This document shows positions 17,952 through 26,597 of a stretch of DNA of 64,000 bases, one piece after another. This DNA is from FEN-33 sp963768775 (GTDB taxonomy: Archaea; Thermoplasmatota; Thermoplasmata; Methanomassiliicoccales; UBA472). Made by a program: the position numbers and the translations under genes. The notes beneath the pieces were generated by a model. The model had not been told where the DNA came from, made no database searches, and was given only the letters and a program-made list of their open reading frames with translations. Numbering within the stretch: position 1 is the first letter of the stretch; each line of letters begins with the position of its first letter. The stretch lies in assembly GCA_963768775.1 (NCBI GenBank), contig CAVYIY010000005.1, positions 228,657 through 292,656 of the forward strand, given 5' to 3'.

Positions 17952-18593
17952 ATGGTGAGGTCGGACGAAGGAACTGATAGGGAGAGGTTGTTTCCCCAGA
18001 GAGTACAAGTGAGCGTCGAGCTTCAGGACTTACGAGCGATGAAGAAGGTAATCATCGCCCTTGATACCTGGGCAAGGAATGTCGAGTATTTGGATGGGAC
18101 TCATGCCATCATCATATCCTTAAGGGAGGTTCGTCGCCTTGTATTCGATTCCTTGCGAACGAAGTCCTTCGAAGCCATTGACGCGAATATTCTGCTAATG
18201 GTTCAGAAGAGGCTCATAGCCCCCGAAGGTGATGACCATGATGAACTCTCTGGCTTCACCGTCACCGAAACAGGTAGGAGGTTTGCGGGAATCACCATAG
18301 CCCATTACCACGATGTGCCGAAGAGTGATGGAGATTGGAACGATATTCTGGTACAGATGGTTAGGGAAAGGACTCATTGCGACCACCAGCTTAAATATGG
18401 GTTTAGGCCACCAAAGCAGGATTATCTTTTCGTTATGGTCGGCCCTGTAGAGATTTCCGTACGCTGTCCAATCTGCCATGTGAAGTTCTGTTGCGACCCT
18501 GGAAATGGGGAAATCATCGAAGCGCCTCCTTACGACCCAAAGCTGATATGGCATGAGTGGGAGCGTGAAAAGAACGGCTTTGAAGTGACCTGA
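17952..18593 (+). CDS. Hypothetical protein with winged-helix-like part and C-terminal Cys/His cluster
   Basis: The 213-residue protein has a helical first half ending in MVQKRLIAPEGDD... GFTVTETGRRFAG, which resembles a winged-helix domain of the kind that ends 'LTxxGxxxxx'. The second half is rich in metal ligands (HCDHQ, RCPICHVKFCCDP), probably a zinc site. GAGG lies 9 bases before the ATG and a TTTAAAG TATA-like box 25 bases further up. No family is recognised; DNA or RNA binding is plausible. Confidence 0.55.
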   Translation: MVRSDEGTDRERLFPQRVQVSVELQDLRAMKKVIIALDTWARNVEYLDGTHAIIISLREVRRLVFDSLRTKSFEAIDANILLMVQKRLIAPEGDDHDELSGFTVTETGRRFAGITIAHYHDVPKSDGDWNDILVQMVRERTHCDHQLKYGFRPPKQDYLFVMVGPVEISVRCPICHVKFCCDPGNGEIIEAPPYDPKLIWHEWEREKNGFEVT

Positions 18594-18654
18594 AAAACGA
18601 TGAGAACTATCTATGGGGAGACTCCTTGTCAGTATCCCTCCTTGGATACCCTTT

Positions 18655-18915
18655 TCACGTTGAAGTTAAGACTTTGTAAGAAGCGCGGGCATAATCTTCT
18701 GGCAGTTCGAGGGTGACCAATCGACAATCTCTGCATAGGAATCCATTGGCTTGGTCGAGCCCATAAGGCACGAAAGGCAGAATTTCTCCACCAGTTCCGA
18801 GGAGATGTCGCTTGTCGCCTGTTTTGAACCATCTCACTCCCCCTCCGACTCCATATGCAAGAGCCATCTGCATTGTGCCATTTTCCATCTCCTTGCCACA
18901 CTTAGAGCAGTTCAT
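18655..18915 (-). CDS. DUF6487-like zinc-ribbon protein
   Basis: The 86-residue protein opens with MNCSKCGKEMENGTMQ and later has FLCRDCRLV, giving two CxxC knuckles around a beta-rich core (VGGGVRWFKTGDKRHLLGTGGEILPF). This is the pattern of the DUF6487 type of bacterial and archaeal zinc-ribbon proteins. GAGGAG lies 7 bases before this ATG, which decides the start over two upstream ATGs. A decayed relative lies at 27.8-28.1 kb. Confidence 0.7.
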   Translation of the reverse strand: MNCSKCGKEMENGTMQMALAYGVGGGVRWFKTGDKRHLLGTGGEILPFVPYGLDQANGFLCRDCRLVTLELPEDYARASYKVLTST

Positions 18916-19002
18916 AATCATACTCCTCAATTGCATCAATCTAATTCTGTGTAAATCAACGTTCCTAGAAAATTCAGCTTATCCTCAGCAGGCTTCGTTC
19001 TA

Positions 19003-19641
19003 CTAGTTGCTTTTAAGGAATGAATCAATTACGTCCCTTGCCGACCAGTTCAATTTCTCTCTCGTAACGTGCTCTCTTATCAATCTGGCCTGCACATCGA
19101 TTGAGCCTACTTGACTCTCGATGATTATCTTCGTTTCCGAGCCCATAACAACGAACTCGTGCTCATCTCCCTTGCCTCTACAAAGAACAGTTACTACATT
19201 GTTCCAATGGACTCTTGGATTCTTGCGATGCCAAGGCACATGATATTCTACTCCATCGTCATCAAATAAATACCAAGAGAAATTAGTCCAGAGCAAGAAT
19301 ATGACCATTGGAATTACCATTATCACAATAAAAGGGATAATCCAAAAATAATCCGATGCGGAAGGATAATTCGGTTTATAGCTCCCAGATAGAATCCATA
19401 AGACAAAACCGACGAATAATATCAGCACCATTGCGGCGAATATTCTCAATCCTAGCCCATATGCCAAAATGGTCTGGCCTTGCTGACCGACCTTGGCTTT
19501 CCCACCCAGGCTATGCAATAGAGCAATCAGTCCGAGCAACAACGCAAAGGCGAAGGCCACGTTGTTGAACGTGACCAATAAGAGAAGGGAGATTGCCAAC
19601 CAAAGAACTAGGAATGCTATCCTCGGGTTCATTAGATTCAT
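19003..19641 (-). CDS. Multi-helix membrane protein with PH-like C-terminal part
   Basis: This 212-residue member of the local family has about four membrane helices (FLVLWLAISLLLLVTFNNVA, AFALLLGLIALLHSL, FAAMVLILFVGFVLWIL, WIIPFIVIMVIPMVIFLLW). WYLFDDDGVEYHVPWHRKNP and RVHWNNVVTVLCRGKGDE follow, the same 'xDDxGv... RxxWxxV' signature as the 24.4-kb protein. The C-terminal helix (SARDVIDSFL) may lie on the membrane surface. Its function is unknown. The family-wide signature suggests a shared ligand or partner. Confidence 0.65.
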   Translation of the reverse strand: MNLMNPRIAFLVLWLAISLLLLVTFNNVAFAFALLLGLIALLHSLGGKAKVGQQGQTILAYGLGLRIFAAMVLILFVGFVLWILSGSYKPNYPSASDYFWIIPFIVIMVIPMVIFLLWTNFSWYLFDDDGVEYHVPWHRKNPRVHWNNVVTVLCRGKGDEHEFVVMGSETKIIIESQVGSIDVQARLIREHVTREKLNWSARDVIDSFLKSN

Positions 19642-19724
19642 TCAACCACCAATAGCAACTCCCTAGCGAAATGATTGTCTTTCAAGAATAACAAACTGTT
19701 CTTTGGTCAATGTAGACAGGAAAG

Positions 19725-19769
19725 GATGCGGTGAGGTTCGGGCGTTCATTGAGTTGAAACCCTTACTCA
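19725..19769 (+). repeat. Intergenic repeat family A, copy 2 (long form)
   Basis: An exact core GATGCGGTGAGGTTCGGGC is followed by GTTCATTGAGTTGAAACCCTT. This is the fullest copy, joining the family A core to the AAACCCTT tail. Confidence 0.65.
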
Positions 19770-19813
19770 ACTTTAATCAATTATAGACATTATTCATAAA
19801 TGGTGGAGCGAAC

Positions 19814-20251
19814 ATGGTCAAATTCGCCGGATATTCTCACTATTTCAAAGGAAAGAAGCCGGACGAGGTGTTCGATGGCATCCTTCGCTGGCTCAATAGA
19901 GCGGACGCAGAAATCAAGAGCTCGAACAAAGCATCGGAAATCATTGCGGTACATGGCTCTAGAACGGCAGTCTCAGTTCTCCATAGAAATGCCAGGAAGA
20001 CACTGTTTTTCCATCTCATTGCCACTAAAGATGGGACTCAAGTTCAAGTCGAAGTGCATATTGATTGGACGATATATTTCTCTGGTATTGGTGACTGGAA
20101 GAGACAAATTCATGTCAGGAATTGCGTACTGCTCGAAGAGCTATGGGCTAGCATTCAAGGTGACTCAAGTAAAGGCAGGTTCGAACAGGGAACGGAAGGA
20201 CTCATGGTCTTGCGAGAATGTGACCCGGAACTGATTTTGAGAAGTATGTGA
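19814..20251 (+). CDS. Hypothetical 145-residue protein
   Basis: A GGAG ribosome site precedes the ATG. The protein is mixed alpha/beta without membrane segments: KPDEVFDGILRWLNRADAEI, then strands VSVLHRNARKTLFFHLI and VQVEVHIDWTIYFSGIG. It ends with an acidic helix region. A second frame overlaps almost the whole gene but has a basic, unpatterned product, so this frame is preferred. No family is recognised. Confidence 0.5.
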   Translation: MVKFAGYSHYFKGKKPDEVFDGILRWLNRADAEIKSSNKASEIIAVHGSRTAVSVLHRNARKTLFFHLIATKDGTQVQVEVHIDWTIYFSGIGDWKRQIHVRNCVLLEELWASIQGDSSKGRFEQGTEGLMVLRECDPELILRSM

Positions 20252-20445
20252 ACGATAAGTGGGTTGTGAATCTTAACGGCTCTCTCAATACTCATTGATG
20301 AACGCAAGAGAACTACATCGACTGAAAAGAGGGGCTTGTATCAGTAGCAAAAGGCACTAATTCATACGAGGGCATTAATAGGCGGCAGTCAAAGCCACAA
20401 CGTCTTCTTCACGAATCGAGGATTGCTTATCGTGTGGTTATAGCC

Positions 20446-20485
20446 TTCGGGCGTTCATTGAGCTGAAACCCTTTACCTTCTTTTC
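20446..20485 (+). repeat. Intergenic repeat family A, tail-only copy
   Basis: TTCGGGCGTTCATTGAGCTG then AAACCCTTTACCTTCTTTTC. The first half of the family A core is missing. Confidence 0.55.
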
Positions 20486-20544
20486 TATCAGAATATGAGA
20501 TAGGCATAATCTTATAATGTCAGAGGTAAACCGGAATCATTGAT

Positions 20545-21162
20545 ATGAATTGCCCGAAATGCGGTCAATATGTCGAATCGACCGCTAGTGAATGCCCCGC
20601 CTGCGGCAGCAATCTCACTTTAACTCCTCGAAATCACCAATCAAGCTTTATCACGTTCGCTCAACGTCATTTCAGATTGAGTGACCGAATCGAGATTGCA
20701 ATCGTTGGAGTGGCTATTGGCCTATTTTCATTATTCCTGCCTTGGGATGATGGATTCATTTGGCAAAATGGAACAGTCCTTGCCCAAAATGAGACGAATC
20801 TTATTGATTTGTTTGCCGCCAATAATCTCGCGATTTTGCTCAGCGCGTCTCTTTTCATCGCTGGGATGCTGCTTTCAATTCTCAATAGATGGTTCGTTAT
20901 CGCCGCATTCATCGGAATAATGGGACTTTCTTTCACCATGAGCTCCTACGTCCTTTCAAAATTGCCCTCCCCATTAAATCCAGTTAATAGCTTACAATAT
21001 CAGACTGGCTTCGCCATCGGCTATTTCCTTGGCTGGCTTTCGATACTCATTTCGGGCACAATGCTAGTCGACGAGAGACGGAGGGGGTGGTCAAAAGTCG
21101 CCCCTTCTGAGTGGTTTTCAGAACGAATCTTGGGAAATATACCTCCGGGAGGGAGGAGATAA
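20545..21162 (+). CDS. Zinc-ribbon membrane protein, four helices
   Basis: The 205-residue protein starts with a four-cysteine ribbon (MNCPKCGQYVESTASECPACGS). Four membrane helices follow (EIAIVGVAIGLFSLFLPW, LAILLSASLFIAGMLLSIL, FVIAAFIGIMGLSFTMSSYV, GFAIGYFLGWLSILISGTM) and then a short Arg-rich end. The ribbon would lie in the cytoplasm. The proteins at 41.9 kb and the C-terminus of the 38-kb protein carry similar ribbons. Role unknown. Confidence 0.65.
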   Translation: MNCPKCGQYVESTASECPACGSNLTLTPRNHQSSFITFAQRHFRLSDRIEIAIVGVAIGLFSLFLPWDDGFIWQNGTVLAQNETNLIDLFAANNLAILLSASLFIAGMLLSILNRWFVIAAFIGIMGLSFTMSSYVLSKLPSPLNPVNSLQYQTGFAIGYFLGWLSILISGTMLVDERRRGWSKVAPSEWFSERILGNIPPGGRR

Positions 21163-21251
21163 ACAGACTAGGTGGGATTCTTGCCCATCATTCTGAATGG
21201 CTGACTGTCAATTCTGCCCCAGGTCGGGCAATTCATCCTCAAGAAGCATAC

Positions 21252-21280
21252 GAGAGATAAGCAAACCCTTGCCTTCTTTC
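21252..21280 (+). repeat. Intergenic repeat, GAGAGATAA plus AAACCC tail
   Basis: GAGAGATAAGCAAACCCTTG then CCTTCTTTC joins the GAGAGATAA found after some family A cores to the shared pyrimidine tail. Confidence 0.45.
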
Positions 21281-21354
21281 TATTTCTAGTGATGCATAAT
21301 TATTTACCTCTAGAGAGTAACACGCCTTTTTAGGATGGGAAGGGGGAATTTGAA

Positions 21355-21552
21355 ATGAAGATATTTGGAATAAGCATCAGTACGCATGTATTGATATTAG
21401 GCATCCTAGGAATAATCCTAGTGATTGCTGGCATTGCGGTATCGACCATTCACAGTTCATTGCGAGGCTCAGGTTTAGGCACAGCTCTACTCATCCTGGG
21501 TTTCCTGATGCTTCTCATAGGTGCGTACAGGTTTGCCACTAAGCGCGGTTAA
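21355..21552 (+). CDS. Small two-helix membrane protein
   Basis: The 65-residue product is almost all membrane helix (STHVLILGILGIILVIAGIAV, GTALLILGFLMLLIGAYRF). A GGAAGGGGG ribosome site lies a few bases before the ATG. Nothing more can be said about its role. Confidence 0.5.
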   Translation: MKIFGISISTHVLILGILGIILVIAGIAVSTIHSSLRGSGLGTALLILGFLMLLIGAYRFATKRG

Positions 21553-21580
21553 TGAATCGAATAAAGCACTTTCGTGCATC

Positions 21581-21614
21581 TAATGAGCTGCAAACCCCTT
21601 CCATCTTCTTTTTC
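21581..21614 (+). repeat. Intergenic repeat, AGCTGCAAACCCC tail copy
   Basis: TAATGAGCTGCAAACCCCTT then CCATCTTCTTTTTC, downstream of the small membrane protein. Confidence 0.45.
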
Positions 21615-21715
21615 AGATAAGGCTCAATTAAGAAGGATGCCCTTGACAAACGACCTTTATCTCACACTCATTAATGAACGAAACCCCACTTCCATACTGC
21701 TGTAATTCGTCGTCA

Positions 21716-21940
21716 CTAGAGCTTCTTCTTTGTTCCCCACATTAATATGATAATCATAAGGATTCCAGCAACAATGAAACCGCTGATTATAAGGGTCGTC
21801 GAGTAGTCCATCGTTCCATTGCTTAGCACACGAACCAGGAGATTAGCAGCCCCCAGGCCAAAAAGGGTCACAAACGTTAGTAACAAAAGGACGCCGTACG
21901 ACCAGAATATCGAATGACGTTTGCTCTCGTTCTTCTCCAT
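21716..21940 (-). CDS. Small two-helix membrane protein
   Basis: The 74-residue product has two membrane helices (GVLLLLTFVTLFGLGAANLLV and LIISGFIVAGILMIIILMW) and a basic tail. It is not clearly related to the neighbouring small membrane protein. Role unknown. Confidence 0.5.
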   Translation of the reverse strand: MEKNESKRHSIFWSYGVLLLLTFVTLFGLGAANLLVRVLSNGTMDYSTTLIISGFIVAGILMIIILMWGTKKKL

Positions 21941-22087
21941 TTTCTCCAGAGTATAGATTGCACTGAGTTCTATTAATCTTGGCTAGGATAGATATTTTGG
22001 TTGATTGGAAGTAGACCTATTGAATGGGCAACGATTGAAGGTTATGGAGCCGTACTGCCATTCTCATCCAGGCATCGAGTTTCGGTT

Positions 22088-22137
22088 TCAATCAAAAGGG
22101 AAATGCGATGGCGGCGCACAAACCCCTTTACTTTTCT
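22088..22137 (+). repeat. Intergenic repeat family C, copy 1
   Basis: TTCAATCAAAAGGGAAATGC then GATGGCGGCGCACAAACCCC and a pyrimidine tract. It lies between two minus-strand genes. Confidence 0.55.
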
Positions 22138-22165
22138 CAGGTCCAAGTGCGCAATTCATATCATC

Positions 22166-22792
22166 TTATATAACGTCTGGACCAAAATGCGCAACCAAAT
22201 GCTCCGCTTGTTTCAATTGAATGTATCTGCTTAGAATTACGAGAATGGGAAGGGAGTTCAAATCCGCATCAGAGCTTACCCATAAGCGATGGCCGAATCC
22301 TGACTCCATGCGCATCTGTTCCACACCTTCCTCATTATAGTAGAAGTCGAATCTGTGTGACGCTTTGACACGTTTAGATGGCATGGCACCGATTGCATTA
22401 ACCATCTTGAAGATAGACTTACTTGAATCGTGGAATCGGATATTGGGCTCGGACCAATCAGCGACCAAGAAACCATCTGTAGTCCTCGTCACATTGGCTA
22501 TTTTAGGTACACCCTCTAATCGAAACTCACCGCTCTCGCAAAGTCCGATATAAGAAAGTGAATAAGAGGTCGTGGGTGTGATTCTATTATGAACCGAATA
22601 TTCGTTTATGGGCAGGCGAGTTCTTCCTGTGACTCTTGACCCACCATAAAGAACGGCATAAACCCCAGATTTTGAACTGAGGATATGATGCTCTCGCTTC
22701 CCAGTCCCTATCTGAGACCATTTGAGGATGGAGTCTCTTGCTTCGATAAGCGGTCTGAGACTTTGCTTTTCCTTGGCTAATTGCTTTTCCAA
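22166..22792 (-). CDS. Hypothetical protein, tandem paralog A
   Basis: The 208-residue soluble protein starts at TTG. It has a helical N-terminus (KEKQSLRPLIEARDSILKW), then a beta-rich body (KSGVYAVLYGG; TSYSLSYIGLCESGEFRLEGV; ASHRFDFYYNEEGVEQMRMESG), and ends in a helix (LPILVILSRYIQLKQAEHLV). A close paralog lies 1.5 kb away on the same strand, with two plus-strand genes between them. No family is recognised. Confidence 0.6.
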   Translation of the reverse strand: MEKQLAKEKQSLRPLIEARDSILKWSQIGTGKREHHILSSKSGVYAVLYGGSRVTGRTRLPINEYSVHNRITPTTSYSLSYIGLCESGEFRLEGVPKIANVTRTTDGFLVADWSEPNIRFHDSSKSIFKMVNAIGAMPSKRVKASHRFDFYYNEEGVEQMRMESGFGHRLWVSSDADLNSLPILVILSRYIQLKQAEHLVAHFGPDVI

Positions 22793-22948
22793 GCTCGTAA
22801 TGCTTCAAACGGAATGACAGTTAATAGCATTTCTGCATCGAGATGCTGTAATAATCGAGGATTATCCGCAAAACGCTCCCATCCACTTTTCTTCAGGATG
22901 ATGGCTGAAGAAGAAACCATTAATTAACAAGAGAGAGCTAGATTTCTT

Positions 22949-23449
22949 GTGGGCCAATACGACGAATTCTTCGACCAGCTTACTCATAGATTATGCGGCC
23001 ACGGGTTCTCTGTCACCAGGAACGTCGAATCGGGTAGCTATCGCTTTGAGTTAGTTGCCGTCAGGAGCGCAATCGACCCCTTGAAGTTGGCTAAGGTAGC
23101 CCGTTTCATAATCGCCTCGGATTTGAATCCAGTCGATGACAAGACAGTCAAAGACTACTCGAAACAAGCTACTAAGTACGCACTGGCTAATCGCAACTCT
23201 CTCATTCCTAGGGGATTTGGAGGCGGTCTCCTTTCAGTCCCGGTTCTCGTCTCCGATGCAATTCCTGAGAACATGAAGACGTGGACGACCAACACTATCC
23301 CGGAGTGGCACTTTTCCGCTTGGGAACTCCCAGTTCTGGTCTCGCCAAAGGAACGTCGAATCTACTACTGCAAGAAGACTCCTATCCAACAGGGGGCATA
23401 CTACATAGGATTCCGAAAGTTCGTAGAGGAGGAGCTTGGCTTCCAATGA
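22949..23449 (+). CDS. Hypothetical 166-residue protein
   Basis: With a GTG start, the protein is mixed alpha/beta: YDEFFDQLTHRLCGHGFSV, YRFELVAVRSAIDPLKLAKV, then a Gly-rich GFGGGLLSVPVLVSD. WHFSAWELPVLVSPKERRIYYCKKT and a C-terminal helix follow. It has no membrane segment. It lies between the two paralogs of the 22-24 kb pair and just before a small membrane protein, with which it is probably co-transcribed. Function unknown. Confidence 0.5.
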   Translation: MGQYDEFFDQLTHRLCGHGFSVTRNVESGSYRFELVAVRSAIDPLKLAKVARFIIASDLNPVDDKTVKDYSKQATKYALANRNSLIPRGFGGGLLSVPVLVSDAIPENMKTWTTNTIPEWHFSAWELPVLVSPKERRIYYCKKTPIQQGAYYIGFRKFVEEELGFQ

Positions 23450-23459
23450 GGGGACCAGG

Positions 23460-23717
23460 ATGAATGTCGGAAGAGCCATCTTCCTTTATTGCGTGGTTGC
23501 CATCGCCCTATTCATTGCTTGGGGTAAAGGAAGCATTGTCGCATGGGCTGACCTGTTCTTCATTGGCTTGTCAGTCGTTATTCTTTATTACGGTCTGAAA
23601 GAATGGAGAGAGACTCGTAAGCTATCGCCCACCTTGATTATCGGTTCTTTGGGAATCTTGATAACCGTCTCATTGCTTTTCTTGGCATCAACCTGGCTAT
23701 TTCCTCGAATTGACTAA
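23460..23717 (+). CDS. Small three-helix membrane protein
   Basis: I start the 85-residue protein at MNVGRAIF, 10 bases past the previous stop codon and preceded by GAGGGGACCAGG. Three hydrophobic segments (IFLYCVVAIALFIAW, WADLFFIGLSVVILYYGL, LIIGSLGILITVSLLFLAS) cover it. It is likely coupled to the gene before it. Confidence 0.5.
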   Translation: MNVGRAIFLYCVVAIALFIAWGKGSIVAWADLFFIGLSVVILYYGLKEWRETRKLSPTLIIGSLGILITVSLLFLASTWLFPRID

Positions 23718-23737
23718 ACAAGACCTATCTGAGGTTC

Positions 23738-24277
23738 TCAAACAGCATCTGGACCTCCCCCCGCATATGAATGAGTGAACTCGGCCTCTTTCAATTGAAT
23801 GAATCTGGTCAGGATTGCTAGAACGGGAAGGCATTCCAAATCAGCCTCAGGGCTTACCCACGAGCAAGGGTCGAATCCCGATTCCATGCGCATTTGTTCC
23901 ACCCCTCTCTCATCATAGAATAAATCGAATCTGTGCGAGGCTCTGACCCGCTTGGATGGCATGGCACCGAATCCAGACACTCTCTTGAAGGTGGACTTCC
24001 TTGAGTCGTTGAATCGGATTATTGAGTCAGAGTAATCAGCGACCGATTCGCCATTTGTGCTCCTCGACACCGTGGCTGCGCTGGGCACACCTTCCAATCG
24101 AAATTCATCGCTATCGCAAAGCCCGATATAATAAAGCGAATAAGAGGTTGCGGGTTTGTCCGGTCCAGAATAGAATTTTTCATTTGTGGGCAGGCGAGTT
24201 CCTCCTTTCACTCTTGCTCCAGCATAAAGAATAGCGTAAATCTCAGACTTTGACCGAAGCACATGATGCTTTTGCAT
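23738..24277 (-). CDS. Hypothetical protein, tandem paralog B (start uncertain)
   Basis: This paralog of the 22-kb protein keeps the whole beta-rich body and C-terminal helix (TSYSLYYIGLCDSDEFRLEGV; ASHRFDLFYDERGVEQMRMESG). The reading frame stays open about 100 bases upstream and matches the paralog's N-terminal helix (KEKESLRPFIEARDSILKW). However, the TTG used as start in copy A is CTT here, and no ATG, GTG or TTG replaces it. Either it begins at the internal ATG given here, without that helix, or the copy is dying. Confidence 0.5.
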   Translation of the reverse strand: MQKHHVLRSKSEIYAILYAGARVKGGTRLPTNEKFYSGPDKPATSYSLYYIGLCDSDEFRLEGVPSAATVSRSTNGESVADYSDSIIRFNDSRKSTFKRVSGFGAMPSKRVRASHRFDLFYDERGVEQMRMESGFDPCSWVSPEADLECLPVLAILTRFIQLKEAEFTHSYAGGGPDAV

Positions 24278-24430
24278 CCCAGTCCCTATCTGAGACCATT
24301 TGAGGATGGAGTCTCTTGCTTCGATAAAAGGTCTGAGACTTTCCTTTTCCTTCGCTATCTGATTTTCAAGGCTCGTATTGCTTCAATAAGCATGCGATAT
24401 CATAAGCATTTCAGAGGGGCAAATCGAGGA

Positions 24431-24868
24431 TTATCCGACAAAAGCTCTTTTCCATTTCTCTCCCGGAAGATGCTTCTTAACAAGGGCCTCGAACTGTGAC
24501 ATTCCAGTCATTCGTCGTTTGATTTTTAGTACAGTTCTTCCCCCGTCGGCAACCAGTCTATATACATCGAACGTCGAATTTGCCTCTATGTTATCGACAT
24601 CTTCCCATCGCACAAAGGAATGTCTTCGCCGTATACCATAATTCTTTATTCCTGCATCATCTACCAAATACCACGTGAGTAAAAATTCAGACCACCAGAA
24701 GAAGCAACTGACTAGAAGTATGAAAAGGTATACAATCCCGACTTCAAATGAAATCAGACTGATTCTTAAATAAATACCAATGATAATGAGTGAAAATATG
24801 ACTGCCAGTACTTTATATCTCATGGAGTATCGAATCTCGACTTTGGCATCTGATATGACGTCTGCCAA
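24431..24868 (-). CDS. Two-helix membrane protein with PH-like C-terminal part
   Basis: This intact 145-residue member of the local family has two membrane helices (VLAVIFSLIIIGIYLRISLI, VGIVYLFILLVSCFFWWSEF). TWYLVDDAGIKNYGIRRRHSFVRWEDVDNI and a C-terminal basic helix (MTGMSQFEALVKKHLPGEKW) follow. I place the start at TTG of LADVISDAKVE because it aligns with the ATG of the 26.4- and 31.0-kb copies, and a TTAAATAC TATA-like box lies at the same distance upstream in all three. It is the reference for recognising the frameshift in the other two. Confidence 0.6.
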   Translation of the reverse strand: MADVISDAKVEIRYSMRYKVLAVIFSLIIIGIYLRISLISFEVGIVYLFILLVSCFFWWSEFLLTWYLVDDAGIKNYGIRRRHSFVRWEDVDNIEANSTFDVYRLVADGGRTVLKIKRRMTGMSQFEALVKKHLPGEKWKRAFVG

Positions 24869-24964
24869 GCAATCCCTAAAAATAATCAATATTAAGGTAT
24901 TTAAGACGTGTTCGAGCTTCCCTTCAGAATAACAACGGGTCCGTCCAGATGCTCAATATTCGAT

Positions 24965-25006
24965 TTCAATCAAAAGAAAAATGCGATAGCGGTGCAAAAA
25001 CCCTTC
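24965..25006 (+). repeat. Intergenic repeat family C, copy 2
   Basis: TTCAATCAAAAGAAAAATGC then GATAGCGGTGCAAAAACCCTTC, diverged from copy 1 at several positions. Confidence 0.5.
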
Positions 25007-25141
25007 ACAAATCTTTCTCAAATCGACTCCCTATGAAGTGAAGCCTTCGAGCACGTTAGGCCCGTAAAGTATGGTTAAATCGATGAGAAGAGGCCCTCCT
25101 AGCGATTCTAGAGGCTTCTAGGGTAAACTCTCTCTGATTCG

Positions 25142-25188
25142 ATAAGGTTCGGGCGTTCATTGAGCTGCAAACCCTTTCCCTTCTTTCA
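25142..25188 (+). repeat. Intergenic repeat family A, copy 3 (partial core, full tail)
   Basis: ATAAGGTTCGGGCGTTCATT then GAGCTGCAAACCCTTTCCC and TTCTTTC. Confidence 0.6.
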
Positions 25189-25352
25189 TCAACAATAGGA
25201 TAACGACGTGCCAACTCTTCGACGTTTGCGGCAGACTCGCTCGATGGAGAATTTCAAGAAACCGTTATCTGGAATGAACAAGTTGGCTCGATATCCTCTC
25301 TACTTTTTTTACTGAACATAGAGTTATAATCAGTTAGCAAATTTCAGGGGCA

Positions 25353-25847
25353 ATGGAGAAGAAGCGATACGAGAGCCGATTCTTTTACGCGGAATTGTTC
25401 GCCATCCTAGGACTTGGCCTGGTGGTTTCTTACTTGGACCCCACAGGCATGGCCGTCAACGGAAACAAATCGTTCTCTGGCCTCGACCTAGCAATGAGGT
25501 GGGTCGGCGTGTGGATGTTTCTGTTGGGCGTAATCATCAGGCTTGTGGCCATAGCCACATTGAAGAAGAACTTCTCTGGACGCCTACGCATAAGGGAGGG
25601 CCACACCCTGGTCAAGAACGGTATCTATCGTTGGATAAGACATCCCGCATACCTCGGGCTCATCTTGCTATATCTTGGAATTCCATTGATTGTATCGAGT
25701 GTGCTTGGCTTCCTGGTCATTTTACTTATCGTGCCACTGCTCCTTCATCGAATCAAGCTCGAGGAGAGGATGCTCATCGAACGGTTCGGGGCCGAATACG
25801 AAGAATACAGGGGCCATACCAAGCGCCTTATCCCGTTCGTGTACTGA
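25353..25847 (+). CDS. ICMT/PEMT-family membrane methyltransferase-like protein
   Basis: The 164-residue protein has four to five membrane helices and the family's C-terminal signature: REGHTLVKNGIYRWIRHPAYLG, then RIKLEERMLIERFGAEYEEYRGHTKRLIP. The arrangement (NG-Y-x-x-x-RHPxY... EE... Y) is that of isoprenylcysteine carboxyl methyltransferase and phospholipid methyltransferase relatives. The substrate in archaea is unknown; a lipid or prenylated molecule is likely. Confidence 0.85.
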   Translation: MEKKRYESRFFYAELFAILGLGLVVSYLDPTGMAVNGNKSFSGLDLAMRWVGVWMFLLGVIIRLVAIATLKKNFSGRLRIREGHTLVKNGIYRWIRHPAYLGLILLYLGIPLIVSSVLGFLVILLIVPLLLHRIKLEERMLIERFGAEYEEYRGHTKRLIPFVY

Positions 25848-25969
25848 ACGGAGTCATAGCCCAAGTTCCTTTCTTCCCCTTTGTTAGTATGCGATTAAGT
25901 TCAGGCTTGGGACGCAATGGAATCGCCAATTCTTCTTTTATTATTAGATTCCAATACTATTGGGGATTA

Positions 25970-26405
25970 TCCGCTAAACGCTCCCATCCACTTCTCTTCG
26001 GGAAGATGCCTTTTGGCAAGAATTTCGAATTCCGCCATTCCGGTCATGCGTCGTAAAATCTTGATATTTACGCTTTCCGTTGTTCATTGTGAGCCAATAT
26101 GCACCCCATCGGTCTGCGGTTCTGATTTCACTCACTCGTTCGATTTCATCCCATCGTACCAGGGTGTTGCGTCGCCATATTTCTAGCTTCCTTACGCCTT
26201 CATCATCCACTCGAAAGCCTGCAAACAATACTCCAGCCAACAGGTAAATGCAGAGCAGTGCAAAAAATACGAACCAAATCACATTTGTTATCAAAGTGTA
26301 GAATGCAAGAAGGATAGTGATAATGATGATTGCTGATGCCCTATGTCTCCAGGAATTGTGAATCTCGGCCTTGGTGACATCCGCAGCTGGAATAATTTTT
26401 GCCAT
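25970..26405 (-). pseudogene. Decayed PH-like membrane protein, copy 1
   Basis: The N-terminal part is intact: ATG, MAKIIPAADVTKAEIH, two membrane helices, GFRVDDEGVRKLEIWRRNTL and VRWDEIERVSEI. Near 26072 one base is missing compared with the intact 24.4-kb relative. After that point the open frame is nonsense, while another frame continues as ILRRMTGMAEFEILAKRHLP to a TAA at 25970-25972. The same defect occurs in the 30.6-kb copy. The first 120 residues could still be made. It lies downstream of the ICMT-type gene in the opposite orientation. Confidence 0.65.
25990..26284. repeat. 295-bp segment identical to 30647-30941
   Basis: Every base I compared matches the second copy. Identity stops sharply on both sides, although the flanking sequence is still recognisably homologous. 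This is the pattern of gene conversion, or of two repeats assembled from the same reads. Confidence 0.8.
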
Positions 26406-26522
26406 GCAATCCCTGAAAATAATCGATATTTCAGTACTTAAGTTGCTTTCGAGCCACTCTCACTAATACGTACAGCCAACGGTGCATTATGACTCAGCCA
26501 GCTTGACTGCGGCACGAATCTC

Positions 26523-26530
26523 TTTAAATA
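26523..26530 (+). promoter_or_regulatory. TATA box before the truncated surface-protein gene
   Basis: TTTAAATA lies 68 bases before the ATG. A run of seven G (26586-26592), five bases before the ATG, is the probable ribosome site. Confidence 0.45.
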
Positions 26531-26597
26531 CATCATCCAAATCAAGACTAAATATTTCTGTGCCTCATATCACATATTGTGAGTTGGGGGGGTATTA

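Larger units (their letters stand above)
24869..25352. other. 484-bp intergenic stretch with two repeats
   Basis: No gene is visible. It contains the minus-strand TATA-like box of the 24.4-kb gene, family C copy 2, and a partial family A copy. Confidence 0.5.
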
